Notes: a model not told the origin generated them from the sequence alone. Shown: positions 8,559 through 18,025, numbered from the stretch's first letter. The stretch is DNA of 64,000 nt from Magnetaquicoccus sp039908525 (GCA_039908525.1 JAMOAY010000014.1:24073-88072), one strand, 5' to 3'. Made by a program: numbers and translations.

Positions 8559-10604
8559 ATGAAAAACTTTAAGCTTGCAGTCAAACTGGGAGTGGGATTT
8601 GGTGTGGTGCTGCTGTTGGCCATATGGATCGCTCTTGCCGGCCATCACGGTCTGAACTCTTTGCAAGTGGTCATTGAAAAAGGCCAAATAGCTTTCTCTC
8701 TGATGAACCACATGGGCGATGCCAGCAATGCAGAGCGCTCTTTTTTGCTCCACAATGAGAAAAAAGACGAGGAGTCCCTCCACAAAAGCATCGAGGAGCT
8801 GAAAAAGGCTCTGGCAACCGCCCGGGGGACACTATTCACGGACCCGGAGGACAGCAAGCGGCTGGATGAGGTGTTGGAGGCCGCAACAGGGTATAATAAA
8901 GAGTTTACGGAATATGTCCATGAGGAGCATCTGGAAGATGAGATCGCGGGCCGATTTGCCGCGTTGGGCCGGGTGATCACAGAGAGCGTGACGGCCTTTG
9001 AAGAGAGCCAACAAAAGAAATTGCATATGCTGTCTGTCCAACTGGCCGAGCAGGCAGCCACCGCAGACAAGGCCGCCCTGGTGGCTGGCCTCACTCAGAT
9101 GGAGGAACGGGCAGCCCAGGCCTCTGCGGCGGCGGATATGCAATCCCGCTTCCTGATCGCCCAGATCCACGCCAAGGATCTTCGTGCCGCGCATGGCAAG
9201 GACAACACGCCACTCACACGGAACCAGGAGAACAGTGCAGAGTCTCTGAAAACGGCGAAGAAACTGCTGTCAACCCTGACCGATCCCGCAGATATCGACA
9301 CACTCAAGAAGGTGGTTGCCAGCATTGAGCAGTATCAACAGGAGATCCTGCTTTTCGTCGAGGCCATCAAGAAGGAATCCAAGGCAGAGGCAGAGATGTC
9401 GGCGGCGCGCTCGAAAGCCAACAAAGAGTTGGACGATATTGTGAACGCTCAAGAAAAGGAAGCGCTGAGGGTCGTCGCCACCACGGACAGGGTGCTGATT
9501 GGCTTCACCCTGGGGGCCGTGTTGTTTGGCTTGCTGGTCGCCTACCTGCTCACCCGCATGCTGGTGCGTGCGTTGACCCAGGGGGTAGCCTTCGCCCAAC
9601 GTATTGCCGAAGGTGATTTGACAGCGAGCATCGATCTGGATCAACAGGATGAGGTGGGCCAACTGGTCAATGCGCTGCAGGAGATGGTGAAAAAACTTCG
9701 TGAAGTCATTGGCGATGTTTCGGCAGCGGCCGAGCAGATCGCCATTGGCAGTGGCTCCGTTTCGGATTCCGCGCAGACTCTTTCCCAGGGAAGCACGGAA
9801 CAGGCGGCCTCGGTTGAGACCACCTCGGCGGCCATGGAGGCCATATCCGGGAGCTGCCAACTCAACACGGACAGCTCCAACACCACACAGAACATTGCCA
9901 TCAAGGCCGCCGAGGATGCAGCCAAGGGAGGGGATGCTGTCGATCAGGCGGTCAAGGCCATGAAAGAGATTGCCTCAAAGATAGGCATTATCGAGGAGAT
10001 CGCCCGGCAAACCAATCTGCTGGCCCTGAATGCCGCCATCGAAGCGGCCCGGGCCGGTGAACATGGCAAAGGCTTTGCCGTGGTGGCGGCCGAGGTGAGA
10101 AAATTGGCCGAACGAAGCCAGACGGCGGCGGGGGAGATCAGCCATCTCTCCGCCTCCAGTGTCAACATTTCGGAACAGGCGGGCGCCATCATCAGCAAAC
10201 TGGTGCCCGATATCCAGGAGACTGCCGATCGGATTCGGGGGATCGCGGATTGCAGCCGTCAACAACGGGAGGGCATCGCGGACATCAGCCGATCGGTCCA
10301 ACAGCTGGACCAGGTGGTGCAACAAAACGCGACGGCTTCCGAAGAGTTGGCGGCAACGGCGGAAGAGATGAACGCACAAGCCGATATGATGAATCAGTCC
10401 ATGGCCTTCTTTAATCTGGGTCATCCAGGTGGCGCGACCAAACAGAGGCCGACCAAAAAATCTCCAGCCTCCAGACCGCAACAGGCTGCTCATCGGCAAC
10501 AGCTGGCGCCCAATTCGTTGCCCGCCCCGGCGCGCAAAGGAGGGGGGATGGAACTGAAAATGGGAGCGGGCAAACAGTCGGATGATGAATTCGAGTCTTT
10601 CTGA
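8559..10604 (+). CDS. Methyl-accepting chemotaxis protein with helical sensor domain
   Basis: 681 residues. Membrane segment 1 at about 8-30, a long all-helical periplasmic region to about 310 (heptad-rich, resembling bimodular four-helix sensors), membrane segment 2 (VLIGFTLGAVLFGLLVAYLL), HAMP (residues about 335-388), then the signalling hairpin with IGIIEEIARQTNLLALNAAI and AGEHGKGFAVVAAEVRKLAER. The extreme C-terminus is DDEFESF after a basic, proline-rich linker, like the CheR/CheB tether of enterobacterial receptors. The ligand is unknown. Confidence 0.92.
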   Translation: MKNFKLAVKLGVGFGVVLLLAIWIALAGHHGLNSLQVVIEKGQIAFSLMNHMGDASNAERSFLLHNEKKDEESLHKSIEELKKALATARGTLFTDPEDSKRLDEVLEAATGYNKEFTEYVHEEHLEDEIAGRFAALGRVITESVTAFEESQQKKLHMLSVQLAEQAATADKAALVAGLTQMEERAAQASAAADMQSRFLIAQIHAKDLRAAHGKDNTPLTRNQENSAESLKTAKKLLSTLTDPADIDTLKKVVASIEQYQQEILLFVEAIKKESKAEAEMSAARSKANKELDDIVNAQEKEALRVVATTDRVLIGFTLGAVLFGLLVAYLLTRMLVRALTQGVAFAQRIAEGDLTASIDLDQQDEVGQLVNALQEMVKKLREVIGDVSAAAEQIAIGSGSVSDSAQTLSQGSTEQAASVETTSAAMEAISGSCQLNTDSSNTTQNIAIKAAEDAAKGGDAVDQAVKAMKEIASKIGIIEEIARQTNLLALNAAIEAARAGEHGKGFAVVAAEVRKLAERSQTAAGEISHLSASSVNISEQAGAIISKLVPDIQETADRIRGIADCSRQQREGIADISRSVQQLDQVVQQNATASEELAATAEEMNAQADMMNQSMAFFNLGHPGGATKQRPTKKSPASRPQQAAHRQQLAPNSLPAPARKGGGMELKMGAGKQSDDEFESF

Positions 10605-10621
10605 TCCCGACAGTGACGGTT

Positions 10622-10654
10622 GTGTGCCGGGGGGCAACAGGCTTCCCGGCACAC
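10622..10654 (+). terminator. Strong hairpin after the chemoreceptor gene
   Basis: GTGTGCCGGG (10622-10631) and CCCGGCACAC (10645-10654) form a perfect 10-bp stem 17 bases after the chemoreceptor stop. There is no run of T after it, so it may act as an RNA 3' end or a Rho-assisted terminator rather than a classical intrinsic one. Confidence 0.45.
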
Positions 10655-10685
10655 CGCATCGGTGGGCTTTGAGCGTATGGGCGGT

Positions 10686-10740
10686 TACGTGCGTTTCAGC
10701 CGACCGCTGGGGGCGCCGTGCAACACCTCCGACAGCCTGC
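10686..10740 (-). pseudogene. Relic of the 3' end of a PilZ-protein gene
   Basis: These 55 bases match the 3' end of the PilZ/helical-repeat gene at about 13250-13304 at roughly 85% identity and in the same orientation. Read on the minus strand they encode RLSEVLHGAPSGRLKRT then TAA, against LSEVLHGAPSGRLKRA and TAG in the intact gene. Most differences are synonymous, so the copy comes from a once-functional paralogue. No upstream body of the gene remains. Confidence 0.75.
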
Positions 10741-10745
10741 CTTCC

Positions 10746-10820
10746 TGGTGCTCGTCTTCACCCAGATAGGCAAACTGTTTGCCATCAAAACCGAAGGGGA
10801 GGAGTTTTTCAACATCCTGT
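10746..10820 (+). pseudogene. Relic of an internal piece of the SulP gene
   Basis: 75 bases match SulP positions about 6891-6965 with only four differences. The translation reads VFTQIGKLFAIKTEGEEFFN against VSTQMGKLFAIKTEGEEFFN in the intact gene. The similarity ends abruptly after CATCCTGT. It abuts the PilZ-gene relic, so two unrelated fragments sit end to end between the two chemoreceptor genes. Confidence 0.85.
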
Positions 10821-10871
10821 TAACAGACGGTTTGTCTGACGAAAGCACCGCATACCACCATGCGTTCACAA

Positions 10872-12956
10872 TCAGAAGTTTTCAAATTCGCTATCATCAC
10901 CCCTACCTGCTTTCGCGGCGGCAGGCGGACGGTGGGCGATGGCGGGCAGCGAGGATCCTTTTCTCTGGGCTTGCGCGAGCTGAGCGGGCTTGCCAGCCGG
11001 CTTCGGTTTGGCAAGGTTGGGTTTTCTGGTCACTGTTCCGGCAACACCCGGCTGGTATCCAAAATTGAAAAATGAGACGGCCTGGGACATCGAGTCGGCC
11101 TGTGAATTCAACTCTTCTGCCGTTGCCGCCATCTCCTCCGAGGCGCCTGCGTTTTGTTGGATGACCTGATCCAACTGCTGGATCGCCTGGTTGATCTGGG
11201 ATGCGCCCTGGTTTTGCTCCTGGCTGGCAACGGCAATCTCCTGAATGAGTTGCGCCGTCTTTTGAATGTTGGGGACCAACGCACCGATGATGCCACCCGC
11301 CTTTTCGGCGATCCCGACACTGGTGGTGGCCAGCTGACTGATCTCTCCGGCGGCTACCTGACTGCGTTCCGCCAGTTTTCTCACCTCAGAGGCCACCACG
11401 GCAAATCCTTTCCCATGCTCTCCCGCACGGGCCGCCTCAATGGCAGCATTCAGTGCCAGCAGGTTGGTCTGGCGCGCAATCTCCTCAATAATGCCGATTT
11501 TGGAAGCAATCTCCTTCATCGCGACGACTGCCTCGTTGACCGCCTGACCACCACTACCGGCTTCCTGGGCGGCTTTCTGTGCAATTTTTCTCGTAGAATC
11601 AGCGCTCTCAGTATTTTGCTGGATGTTGGAGGTCATCTCTTCCATGGCCGAAGAGGTCTCTTCGATGGCAGCCGCCTGCTCCGTCGCTCCCTGGGAAAGG
11701 CGTTGTGCAGAGCTGGAAATCTCACTACTCCCCAGCGATACCTGTGACGAGGAATGGGCGATACCACCAATGATTTCACGCAACTGACCGGCCATGGCGG
11801 AAATGGCCCGCGCCAACTCTCCCAATTCATCCTTGCGCGTTATCACACAACCGATTGTCAAATCACCAGCGGCAAGTTTCGCCAACATCCCCGAGCAGTT
11901 CCCCAACGGATTGGCAATACCGTTTGCAATGACGACGGCTCCCATCACAGATACAGAGGCGATCACGATGCCCAGTATCAGGATTGCCATATTGAGCGCC
12001 ACAACCGGTTCTTGCACCTCCGCCAAGTCAATTTCTGCCAGCACCGCCCAGGAGAGGTCGCCCACCTTCATCAGCGAGTAACTGGACAACACCGGATTGT
12101 TATTATAATCGACAATAACTTTCGTGGAAGCCTTGCCTGAAAAGGCATCACGCACCGCTTCGGTATCCACACCATTTTTTTCGACAGTACCCGCAAACGA
12201 GGCCTTCACCGAATGGCCCTGCTTGTCCAGAAAAGAGTCGGAGCGCATTCTCTTGTCCGCGCCGACCAGATAGGTCTCACCGGTTCTCCCCAGCCCGTCC
12301 CTTTGCTGCATCACCGCGTTGATGGCTTCCAGAGAGAGTTGCAATCCGACGGCACCGACCACTTGGCCACGCTGTTTGAGAGGGGTGACGATGAACGCCG
12401 CAGGCTCGTTGTTGGAAGGGGGATAGGGTGCAAAATCGGCCATTGCCGGACTGCCATTGCGCATCGCCTGCTCAAACGCCCTGCCCAGACCACTGTTTCT
12501 GAGCTCTCCGCTTACCACATTCTGCCCCAGATCCTTCTCCTTGCCGAAGGTATAGACAACCCCACCATCCGGTTTGAACAGGAACAAGTCGTAATATCCA
12601 TACTCCTTGGCAAACCCGTCCAACCAGACCGTGGTGGTCTCCACCGCCTGTTTCCAGGCCGGACCGCCCGCTTGTTTCTGTTCCGCATCAAAAGCCTGGC
12701 CGATCCGTTCCAGCGCTGTGAACGTCACGTCTGCAGCAGACAACACCTTGATATCGCTAAGCCGTTCTCCAAAAAACTTTTCAATCTGCCCTTTCTTGGT
12801 GGCTTGCACACCGGTCAATTGATTGAACGCACTGGTCATCAATGCATCCTGGGCCTTCTTGGCGGCATACCATCCCGCAATCGCCAATGGCAACAACGCC
12901 ATCAGCGCAAACAATCCGATCAGCTTGGGACGCATCTTAACATCATCGATAAACAT
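10872..12956 (-). CDS. Methyl-accepting chemotaxis protein with dCache-type sensor
   Basis: 694 residues from ATG 12956, preceded by GGGGGGG. Membrane segment 1 at about 11-30 (LIGLFALMALLPLAIAGWYA), a periplasmic sensor of about 270 residues with Cache features (EYGYYDLFLFKPDGGVVYT, GQVVGAVGLQLSLEAINAVM, SWAVLAEIDLAEV), membrane segment 2 near 335, HAMP, then the signalling hairpin (IARQTNLLALNAAIEAARAG). The C-terminus DDSEFENF parallels that of the other chemoreceptor. Cache sensors commonly bind small organic molecules; this ligand is unknown. An in-frame start also exists at 12983. Confidence 0.92.
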   Translation of the reverse strand: MFIDDVKMRPKLIGLFALMALLPLAIAGWYAAKKAQDALMTSAFNQLTGVQATKKGQIEKFFGERLSDIKVLSAADVTFTALERIGQAFDAEQKQAGGPAWKQAVETTTVWLDGFAKEYGYYDLFLFKPDGGVVYTFGKEKDLGQNVVSGELRNSGLGRAFEQAMRNGSPAMADFAPYPPSNNEPAAFIVTPLKQRGQVVGAVGLQLSLEAINAVMQQRDGLGRTGETYLVGADKRMRSDSFLDKQGHSVKASFAGTVEKNGVDTEAVRDAFSGKASTKVIVDYNNNPVLSSYSLMKVGDLSWAVLAEIDLAEVQEPVVALNMAILILGIVIASVSVMGAVVIANGIANPLGNCSGMLAKLAAGDLTIGCVITRKDELGELARAISAMAGQLREIIGGIAHSSSQVSLGSSEISSSAQRLSQGATEQAAAIEETSSAMEEMTSNIQQNTESADSTRKIAQKAAQEAGSGGQAVNEAVVAMKEIASKIGIIEEIARQTNLLALNAAIEAARAGEHGKGFAVVASEVRKLAERSQVAAGEISQLATTSVGIAEKAGGIIGALVPNIQKTAQLIQEIAVASQEQNQGASQINQAIQQLDQVIQQNAGASEEMAATAEELNSQADSMSQAVSFFNFGYQPGVAGTVTRKPNLAKPKPAGKPAQLAQAQRKGSSLPAIAHRPPAAAKAGRGDDSEFENF

Positions 12957-13248
12957 CGTTCCCCCCCAAAAAACTTGCAACAACGAACGAAACCCGACTG
13001 CAAAAAAGCCGGATTTCCAGGATATATTACAGTTTCATGACGTTTTTGTCTGTGACACTATCCAAACAAGAAGATTTTGTCAACAAACAACGCTGCGAGA
13101 CACGCCGCCCAAAACGGAGCTTGGGCCAACCGGGAGCTGTTTTTCTGACTGGCGGGAGAGACGAGCACACGCCGGGAGCAACCCGCCCCCGGCGCGCCAC
13201 GGCGATGCGGCAGGACGATGGATGAACGACGAACAGGAGGGAAAGAAA
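12957..13248. other. Intergenic region upstream of the Cache chemoreceptor
   Basis: About 290 bases between the chemoreceptor start and the stop of the upstream PilZ-protein gene. The half next to the chemoreceptor is AT-richer and probably holds its promoter; the other half is GC-rich with short inverted repeats (near 13161-13197) that could terminate the PilZ-protein transcript. I see no gene here. Confidence 0.5.
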
Positions 13249-15129
13249 CTACGCGCGTTTCAACCGGCCGCTGGGAGCGCCGTGCAGCACCTCTGACAGT
13301 TTGCACAGCCGGTCTTCGGTCTCGATGAGCAGTTTTTTGGCCGACTGCTCGATCTTGGCCAAGGCGGCACGATTCTCCTCCGTGCTCCTGTCGTTCTTGA
13401 ACAGCTTGGTCAGCTGGGTCAGATTGAAGCCCTGCTGGTCCCCCTCCACCTGATTTTTCAAATGGGCGTAGCGCAGAATGACCGCCGCCCGGGGCAGGGT
13501 CTCCGTCTTCATCAGGGCCACCTCCACCTGATAGGGCAGGCCGCAGCGGTACAGACCGAAGGCCAGGGCCACCGATGAAAAAGAGTCCATGCTGACATAA
13601 TTGAGCGCCTCCAGGATATGTTCCGGCTTGCCACGGGCCACGATCTCCGTGACCAACAGCTCCCCCACCTGGGTTTTGTCGCTGACCTGAATCTCCAGCA
13701 GCTTGACCAGCTCCTTGATCGGCGCTCCCCGGGAGAAACGCTGGATCAGCTTGAGAAACACGACGGAATGGACATCCTCCACCGAGCGGATCAGAGGCAT
13801 CAACTCCATGGTGGATTTGGTTTTCTCCAGGATCAACTCCAGAAGCCCCTCCAGCATGGGAGACTCCGGGTGGATATACTGGTAGGCCTCGATCAAATAT
13901 TTGATGGGGGCGGTTCTGGACAGGATGGGCAGCAGGCTTTGTTGAATCCGCGGTTTGTTGGCGCAGATGCGCACCGACTCCAGCAGCTTTTCCGGCGAGC
14001 CGTGCATGACAATCATCTTGACCAGCGCATCGGTGTTGGTGGACTCCTCGGGGATCACCTCCAGCACCTTCAAACCGCTGGCCACATGTTTGCGCTCGAT
14101 GATCGCCTCGACCAGCAGATCGGCATCCGGTGACCACTCGATGGCCGAAATGATCTGCAACGCCGACACCAACTGGGCCGACATCCCGGAACGGGTCATG
14201 CCGATCTTGATGATGCCGCTGATCAGGGAACGGCGGGCGCCTGGATCCATGCGCCAAATCGACAACAGACTCAGCATCAGGTCCGGGTCACCCGAATCGA
14301 CCGCCTGATGCACATCGGCATAATCCCCCTCCAACCCCTCCTGCTCCAGCACGCAGCGATCGATCACGGGATTGGTCAGGTTTCTGGTGCGCAGGCACTC
14401 GTCATCCACAAAACGCATCAGCTTGTTGAAATCACCCCGGGCATCGGTGGCGACCAGGTTGAACTCGGCGCCAATCAACTCCATGATCTCGTTGTAACGG
14501 TTGCGCAGGGTAAAAATCTTGCGCACCACCGCATTGACGGGCACCTCGTAGGGATTGGTCTTGTCCGGTGATTGCAGGGTGGCCTTGAGGACCGTGCCCT
14601 TGGGGAAGGTCGGATTGAACAGATGGGACTCATCCACGTGGCGAATGAAAGAGCACCCTCCGGCCGCCACATCAAACACCCTGGCCCGAAACGGCGGCTG
14701 CGTCTTCATGTCGATGGTGATGGGCATGTCGATGCTGAACGGCACCCGACGCCGATTGAACTGCCGGGCCTGGGGAGAGATGGCGATCACCTCGGGAAAG
14801 GCCAACTTGACACACGGTGTGCCTTTCACATCCAGCATCTCCACGAACCGGCCATCGATCTCGATCAGATAACGCACGGTCTGTGAAAAGATTTTAATGC
14901 CAGAGCTCTCTTTGCAGGCCCGGATCTCTGCCTCGGTATTCAGGGAGGTGAGCAACAGGGACTCCCGCTTGCCCATGTTGCCATCCTGGCAGACAAAAAA
15001 GGCATTGGTGCGCACCCCGGCCGGCTGGATGATCACATCCACCAAGGCGTTCTCCTCGATGGCAATCATCAAGATTTCCACAATATTGCGTGGCTTTCTG
15101 ATCAGCCTTTTGGTTTTTACATTGATCAC
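13249..15129 (-). CDS. PilZ-domain protein with long helical-repeat C-terminal half
   Basis: 626 residues starting at GTG 15129 with GGGAGA six bases upstream. Residues about 1-115 are an N-terminal domain (LLTSLNTEAEIRACKE, VRYLIEIDGRFVEM). Residues about 120-240 are PilZ: RQFNR supplies the RxxxR c-di-GMP motif and DVAAGG stands where DxSxxG is expected. Residues about 260-600 are regular short helices like an armadillo/HEAT scaffold (LVEAIIERKHVASGLKVLEV, LLESVRICANKPRIQQSLLP). A soluble c-di-GMP effector with a protein-binding scaffold is likely. Its C-terminus has a relic copy at 10686-10740. Confidence 0.82.
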   Translation of the reverse strand: MINVKTKRLIRKPRNIVEILMIAIEENALVDVIIQPAGVRTNAFFVCQDGNMGKRESLLLTSLNTEAEIRACKESSGIKIFSQTVRYLIEIDGRFVEMLDVKGTPCVKLAFPEVIAISPQARQFNRRRVPFSIDMPITIDMKTQPPFRARVFDVAAGGCSFIRHVDESHLFNPTFPKGTVLKATLQSPDKTNPYEVPVNAVVRKIFTLRNRYNEIMELIGAEFNLVATDARGDFNKLMRFVDDECLRTRNLTNPVIDRCVLEQEGLEGDYADVHQAVDSGDPDLMLSLLSIWRMDPGARRSLISGIIKIGMTRSGMSAQLVSALQIISAIEWSPDADLLVEAIIERKHVASGLKVLEVIPEESTNTDALVKMIVMHGSPEKLLESVRICANKPRIQQSLLPILSRTAPIKYLIEAYQYIHPESPMLEGLLELILEKTKSTMELMPLIRSVEDVHSVVFLKLIQRFSRGAPIKELVKLLEIQVSDKTQVGELLVTEIVARGKPEHILEALNYVSMDSFSSVALAFGLYRCGLPYQVEVALMKTETLPRAAVILRYAHLKNQVEGDQQGFNLTQLTKLFKNDRSTEENRAALAKIEQSAKKLLIETEDRLCKLSEVLHGAPSGRLKRA

Positions 15130-15177
15130 GAATCTCTCCCTATCTTTTCAGTAAACCGCTCCCCGCCGCTGCGGGTG

Positions 15178-15191
15178 GGCGTGCGCACGCC
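15178..15191. repeat. Perfect 14-bp palindrome between the two PilZ genes
   Basis: GGCGTGCGCACGCC sits in the 77-base gap between two co-directional PilZ genes, close to the stop of the upstream one. It could be a short attenuating stem or an operator; sequence alone does not decide. Confidence 0.4.
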
Positions 15192-15206
15192 GCTGTTTCA
15201 GTCGCA

Positions 15207-16247
15207 TCAATGTTTGTTGGAGCGGGCCTGCAGGCGGATCCGTTCCACATGGGACACCATCTCACCCAGCCCCCGAATCACCTCGTAGGAGTCGTTGGCA
15301 AAGGACATCTGTCCGGAAACTTTTCCCTGCCGGGTACCCATTTTCAGCAGGGTGCCACGGGTGGTCACCTCCTGCCCCTCTGCCCACTGGAAGGTGGCCT
15401 CCAGTTCAGACCCCTCGGCAATGGCCGCCTCATCGATCGGGAATGCAAAACAGACACCACCCACCCCGATATCCAGAATGGGCGCCGGAAAACTGTAGCC
15501 GGCCTCCCGTCTGACCTGAAGCAGCACCCTGGCCTCATCGAAATATTTGATGCGCACCGAATTCCGTTGGCGGCGTTTGCGAAAAATCGTGTCGGGAAAG
15601 GTCAGCTTGAACGGACCGGCCGGCACCCCCATCCCTGCGGCGCTGGCCTCCGGCAGCGCACCGGGAGGCATCCCCGGTCTTCTGACCATGGCAGGGCCGG
15701 CCGCCGGCGGGAGAGGACGGGGCGACGGCGCGGACGGCACCCCGGGCCGTTTCAAAGGCACCGGACCGGCCGGGGCGGAGGCACTGCCCCGTTTGGCGAC
15801 ATCAAAAATCACATCCGACTGCAGAAGACCGGTCGAAAATTCGTTGAATCGACCCCCGTAGGCGAAGGCAAGGGTGGCCGGATGCCCATTCTGCAGCTTG
15901 ATGACACCCTCCTGTGGATCGGTGGGACCCATCAGCAGGTATTTCCGATCTCGTATGTACTCGCTGGAGGGCTCGCTGCCGCCACTGGCGCCGGACTCCT
16001 TGTCGGGCAACAGATGCGTTTTGTAGACCAGAACCTTGCTGCCGAAGGTCAGGAGGACCTCCGACTTCCTGTCCACCACATCCATGAGCATTTCGATGAT
16101 TTTGTATTCGTTGGTGAGAATGTTGTCATCACTCCCCTCGGTCGTCTCTCCTTGAATGGGCGGGATGAACGCCTTTTTTTCCGGCTTTTTTTCTGGTGCG
16201 CCGCCGCTTGCCAACTGAGAGACCGCTTGCGTCAATTTTTTCCACAT
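15207..16247 (-). CDS. PilZ-domain protein with YcgR-like N-domain
   Basis: 346 residues. The N-terminal region includes a predicted beta-rich YcgR-N-like domain (residues about 45-150). A proline-rich linker (residues about 155-205) follows, then a C-terminal PilZ domain with RNSVR (RxxxR) and DIGVGG in place of DxSxxG. YcgR-type proteins bind c-di-GMP and act on flagellar motors or other machines. It lies 77 bases before the other PilZ gene on the same strand and may share its transcript. Confidence 0.82.
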   Translation of the reverse strand: MWKKLTQAVSQLASGGAPEKKPEKKAFIPPIQGETTEGSDDNILTNEYKIIEMLMDVVDRKSEVLLTFGSKVLVYKTHLLPDKESGASGGSEPSSEYIRDRKYLLMGPTDPQEGVIKLQNGHPATLAFAYGGRFNEFSTGLLQSDVIFDVAKRGSASAPAGPVPLKRPGVPSAPSPRPLPPAAGPAMVRRPGMPPGALPEASAAGMGVPAGPFKLTFPDTIFRKRRQRNSVRIKYFDEARVLLQVRREAGYSFPAPILDIGVGGVCFAFPIDEAAIAEGSELEATFQWAEGQEVTTRGTLLKMGTRQGKVSGQMSFANDSYEVIRGLGEMVSHVERIRLQARSNKH

Positions 16248-16291
16248 TCTTCTGCCTCGATGTAGGCCCTGATCATTGTTTGCTCCACAAC

Positions 16292-16335
16292 GGGGGCCTT
16301 GCCCCCAACCCCACCCGGGGGATAATCCCCCTGGC
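16292..16335. repeat. Degenerate short copy of the dispersed palindromic element
   Basis: GGGGGCCTTGCCCCC followed by a CCGGGGGATAATCCCCCTGG hairpin, the same two-hairpin layout as the element tips elsewhere in the window. It lies between the divergent PilZ and rsmG genes. Confidence 0.6.
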
Positions 16336-16412
16336 CCCCCTGAGTCATCTCCGTTCCCCCCACAGACTAAGAAAAATTTTCAATACAATGCAAGAGAAAA
16401 ACAGCGATTTGC

Positions 16413-16441
16413 TTGTCCAAACGGAATTTTCCGCGTATCAA
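16413..16441 (+). promoter_or_regulatory. Possible rsmG-parAB promoter
   Basis: TTGTCC (16413-16418), 17-base spacer, TATCAA (16436-16441), about 85 bases upstream of the rsmG start in an AT-richer stretch. Confidence 0.3.
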
Positions 16442-16524
16442 TGTGGGCTCTGCCATGCGATGGGCAGATCGGTGCCAAGGAACACACCCGACAGGGATGA
16501 CGACACGGAAAGGATCGGACAGCG

Positions 16525-17232
16525 ATGCATTTTTCTCCAGAGGCGTGGCAGGACTGTTTTGCCCGTATCGAGTCCTTTTTGGGCCGGGCACTGGCGGAGC
16601 GGCAACGGGAGGATTTACAACAATTCAGCCGTTTGCTGCTGCAAGCCAACGCACAGTTTAACCTGATGGGCCCCTCGGTGGCAACCGATTTGCTTACCCG
16701 CCACTTCCTGAACGCGGTACCCTTGTTGCCCTTCATGGCGGATGATGCCCGGGTGGCGGATCTGGGGGCGGGGGGCGGGGTGCCTGGTGTGGTGCTGGCC
16801 ATCCTGAGTCACCCGCCGCAAACGATTCATTTGATCGAGAGCATCCACAAAAAATCCAGGTTTTTGGAGGGAGTTATTGAAGAACTGGCCCTGCAGGAGC
16901 GGGCAAGCGTCCTGGCCGGGCGTGCGGAGCAACTTGGCGCGGAGAAGAAAAACGCCTATGATCTGGTGATTTCCAGAGCGGTGGGCAGCCTGACCTACGG
17001 GGCGGCGTTGGCCCACCCGTTGTTGCGGGCGGGCGGGGCCTATCTGGCCCTCAAAGGACGCAACCATGCAGAGGATGTCGCCCAGTTGGCCAACACGCCC
17101 ACGGGCCGTCTGTTTCAGCCCCCCCGGATCCATCCGGCATTGGGAGAGGAGGGTGGGGTGGTTGTGTGTCTGGTCAAGAGGGAACGCTCAACGGTGTCGC
17201 GGCTTGGCATGGCTGCGCGCAGAAATCGGTAA
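16525..17232 (+). CDS. rsmG: 16S rRNA (guanine-527-N7)-methyltransferase RsmG
   Basis: 235 residues, slightly longer than the usual 205-215. The SAM-binding loop is VADLGAGGGVPGVVLAI; QFNLMGPSVATDLLTRHFLN corresponds to the conserved LT.i....d...rHf.dsl region; YDLVISRAVGSL and the LALKG stretch follow. It methylates G527 of 16S rRNA in the small subunit. It heads the rsmG-parA-parB cluster, as in many chromosomes near the replication origin, with 19 bases before parA. Confidence 0.95.
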   Translation: MHFSPEAWQDCFARIESFLGRALAERQREDLQQFSRLLLQANAQFNLMGPSVATDLLTRHFLNAVPLLPFMADDARVADLGAGGGVPGVVLAILSHPPQTIHLIESIHKKSRFLEGVIEELALQERASVLAGRAEQLGAEKKNAYDLVISRAVGSLTYGAALAHPLLRAGGAYLALKGRNHAEDVAQLANTPTGRLFQPPRIHPALGEEGGVVVCLVKRERSTVSRLGMAARRNR

Positions 17233-17251
17233 GTGAGTGTACGGAGAGCCC

Positions 17252-18025
17252 ATGGCCCGAATCATAGCGATTGTCAATCAGAAAGGCGGGGTGGGCAAAA
17301 CCGCCACCGCCGTCAATCTGGCGGCAGCCCTGGCGGCAGCGGAACAACGGGTTCTGCTGCTGGATTGCGACCCACAGGGCAACGCCTCGACGGCGTTTGG
17401 TCTGCGCAAGGGGGGCCCAAACCCCTCTTTGTACCATTTTTTGATCGGTCGCAGCTCCCTGCAACAGGTGGTGCGCCAGGTGATCCATCCCTGGCTGCAG
17501 GTGATCCCCTCCTCCCCGGATCTGAGCGGGGCAGAGATTGAGCTGGTGACCACCTCGGCGCGGGAGAGTTGGCTGCGCAACGCCCTCAAGGGTGTGGTCG
17601 ATGCATACGACGTGGTCTTGCTGGACTGTCCTCCCTCTCTGGGCCTGTTGACCGTCAACGGTCTGGTGGCGGCCTCTGCGGTGCTGGTGCCGCTGCAGTG
17701 CGAGTTTTACGCCATGGAGGGCATGAGTCGCCTGTTGCGCACGCTGGACGTGCTGCGACGTGGCTTGAATCCCGGCCTGGAGCTGGAGGGTGTCCTGCTG
17801 ACCCTGTTTGACAACACGGTGGTGGGACAGCGCCAAATCGCCCAGGAGGTGCGCCAGCACCTGGGGGTCAAGGTGTTCGACAGCGTGATTCCCCGTCATG
17901 CTGCGGTCAGCGAGGCGCCTGGTTTTGGCAAGCCGGTGGTGTGGTATGATCTTTATTCGGCAGGGGCACAAGCCTATCTGCGCCTGGCGCAGGAGATATT
18001 GACCAAGGTGAAAAGAGGGCCATGA
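17252..18025 (+). CDS. parA: Chromosome-partitioning ATPase ParA (Soj)
   Basis: 257 residues from ATG 17252 with GGAG upstream. The deviant Walker A motif KGGVGKTATAVNLA, Walker A' LLLDCDPQGNAS and Walker B DVVLLDCPPSLG identify a chromosomal ParA/Soj ATPase. It moves ParB-parS complexes on the nucleoid. Its stop overlaps the parB start (ATGA), giving translational coupling. Confidence 0.95.
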   Translation: MARIIAIVNQKGGVGKTATAVNLAAALAAAEQRVLLLDCDPQGNASTAFGLRKGGPNPSLYHFLIGRSSLQQVVRQVIHPWLQVIPSSPDLSGAEIELVTTSARESWLRNALKGVVDAYDVVLLDCPPSLGLLTVNGLVAASAVLVPLQCEFYAMEGMSRLLRTLDVLRRGLNPGLELEGVLLTLFDNTVVGQRQIAQEVRQHLGVKVFDSVIPRHAAVSEAPGFGKPVVWYDLYSAGAQAYLRLAQEILTKVKRGP

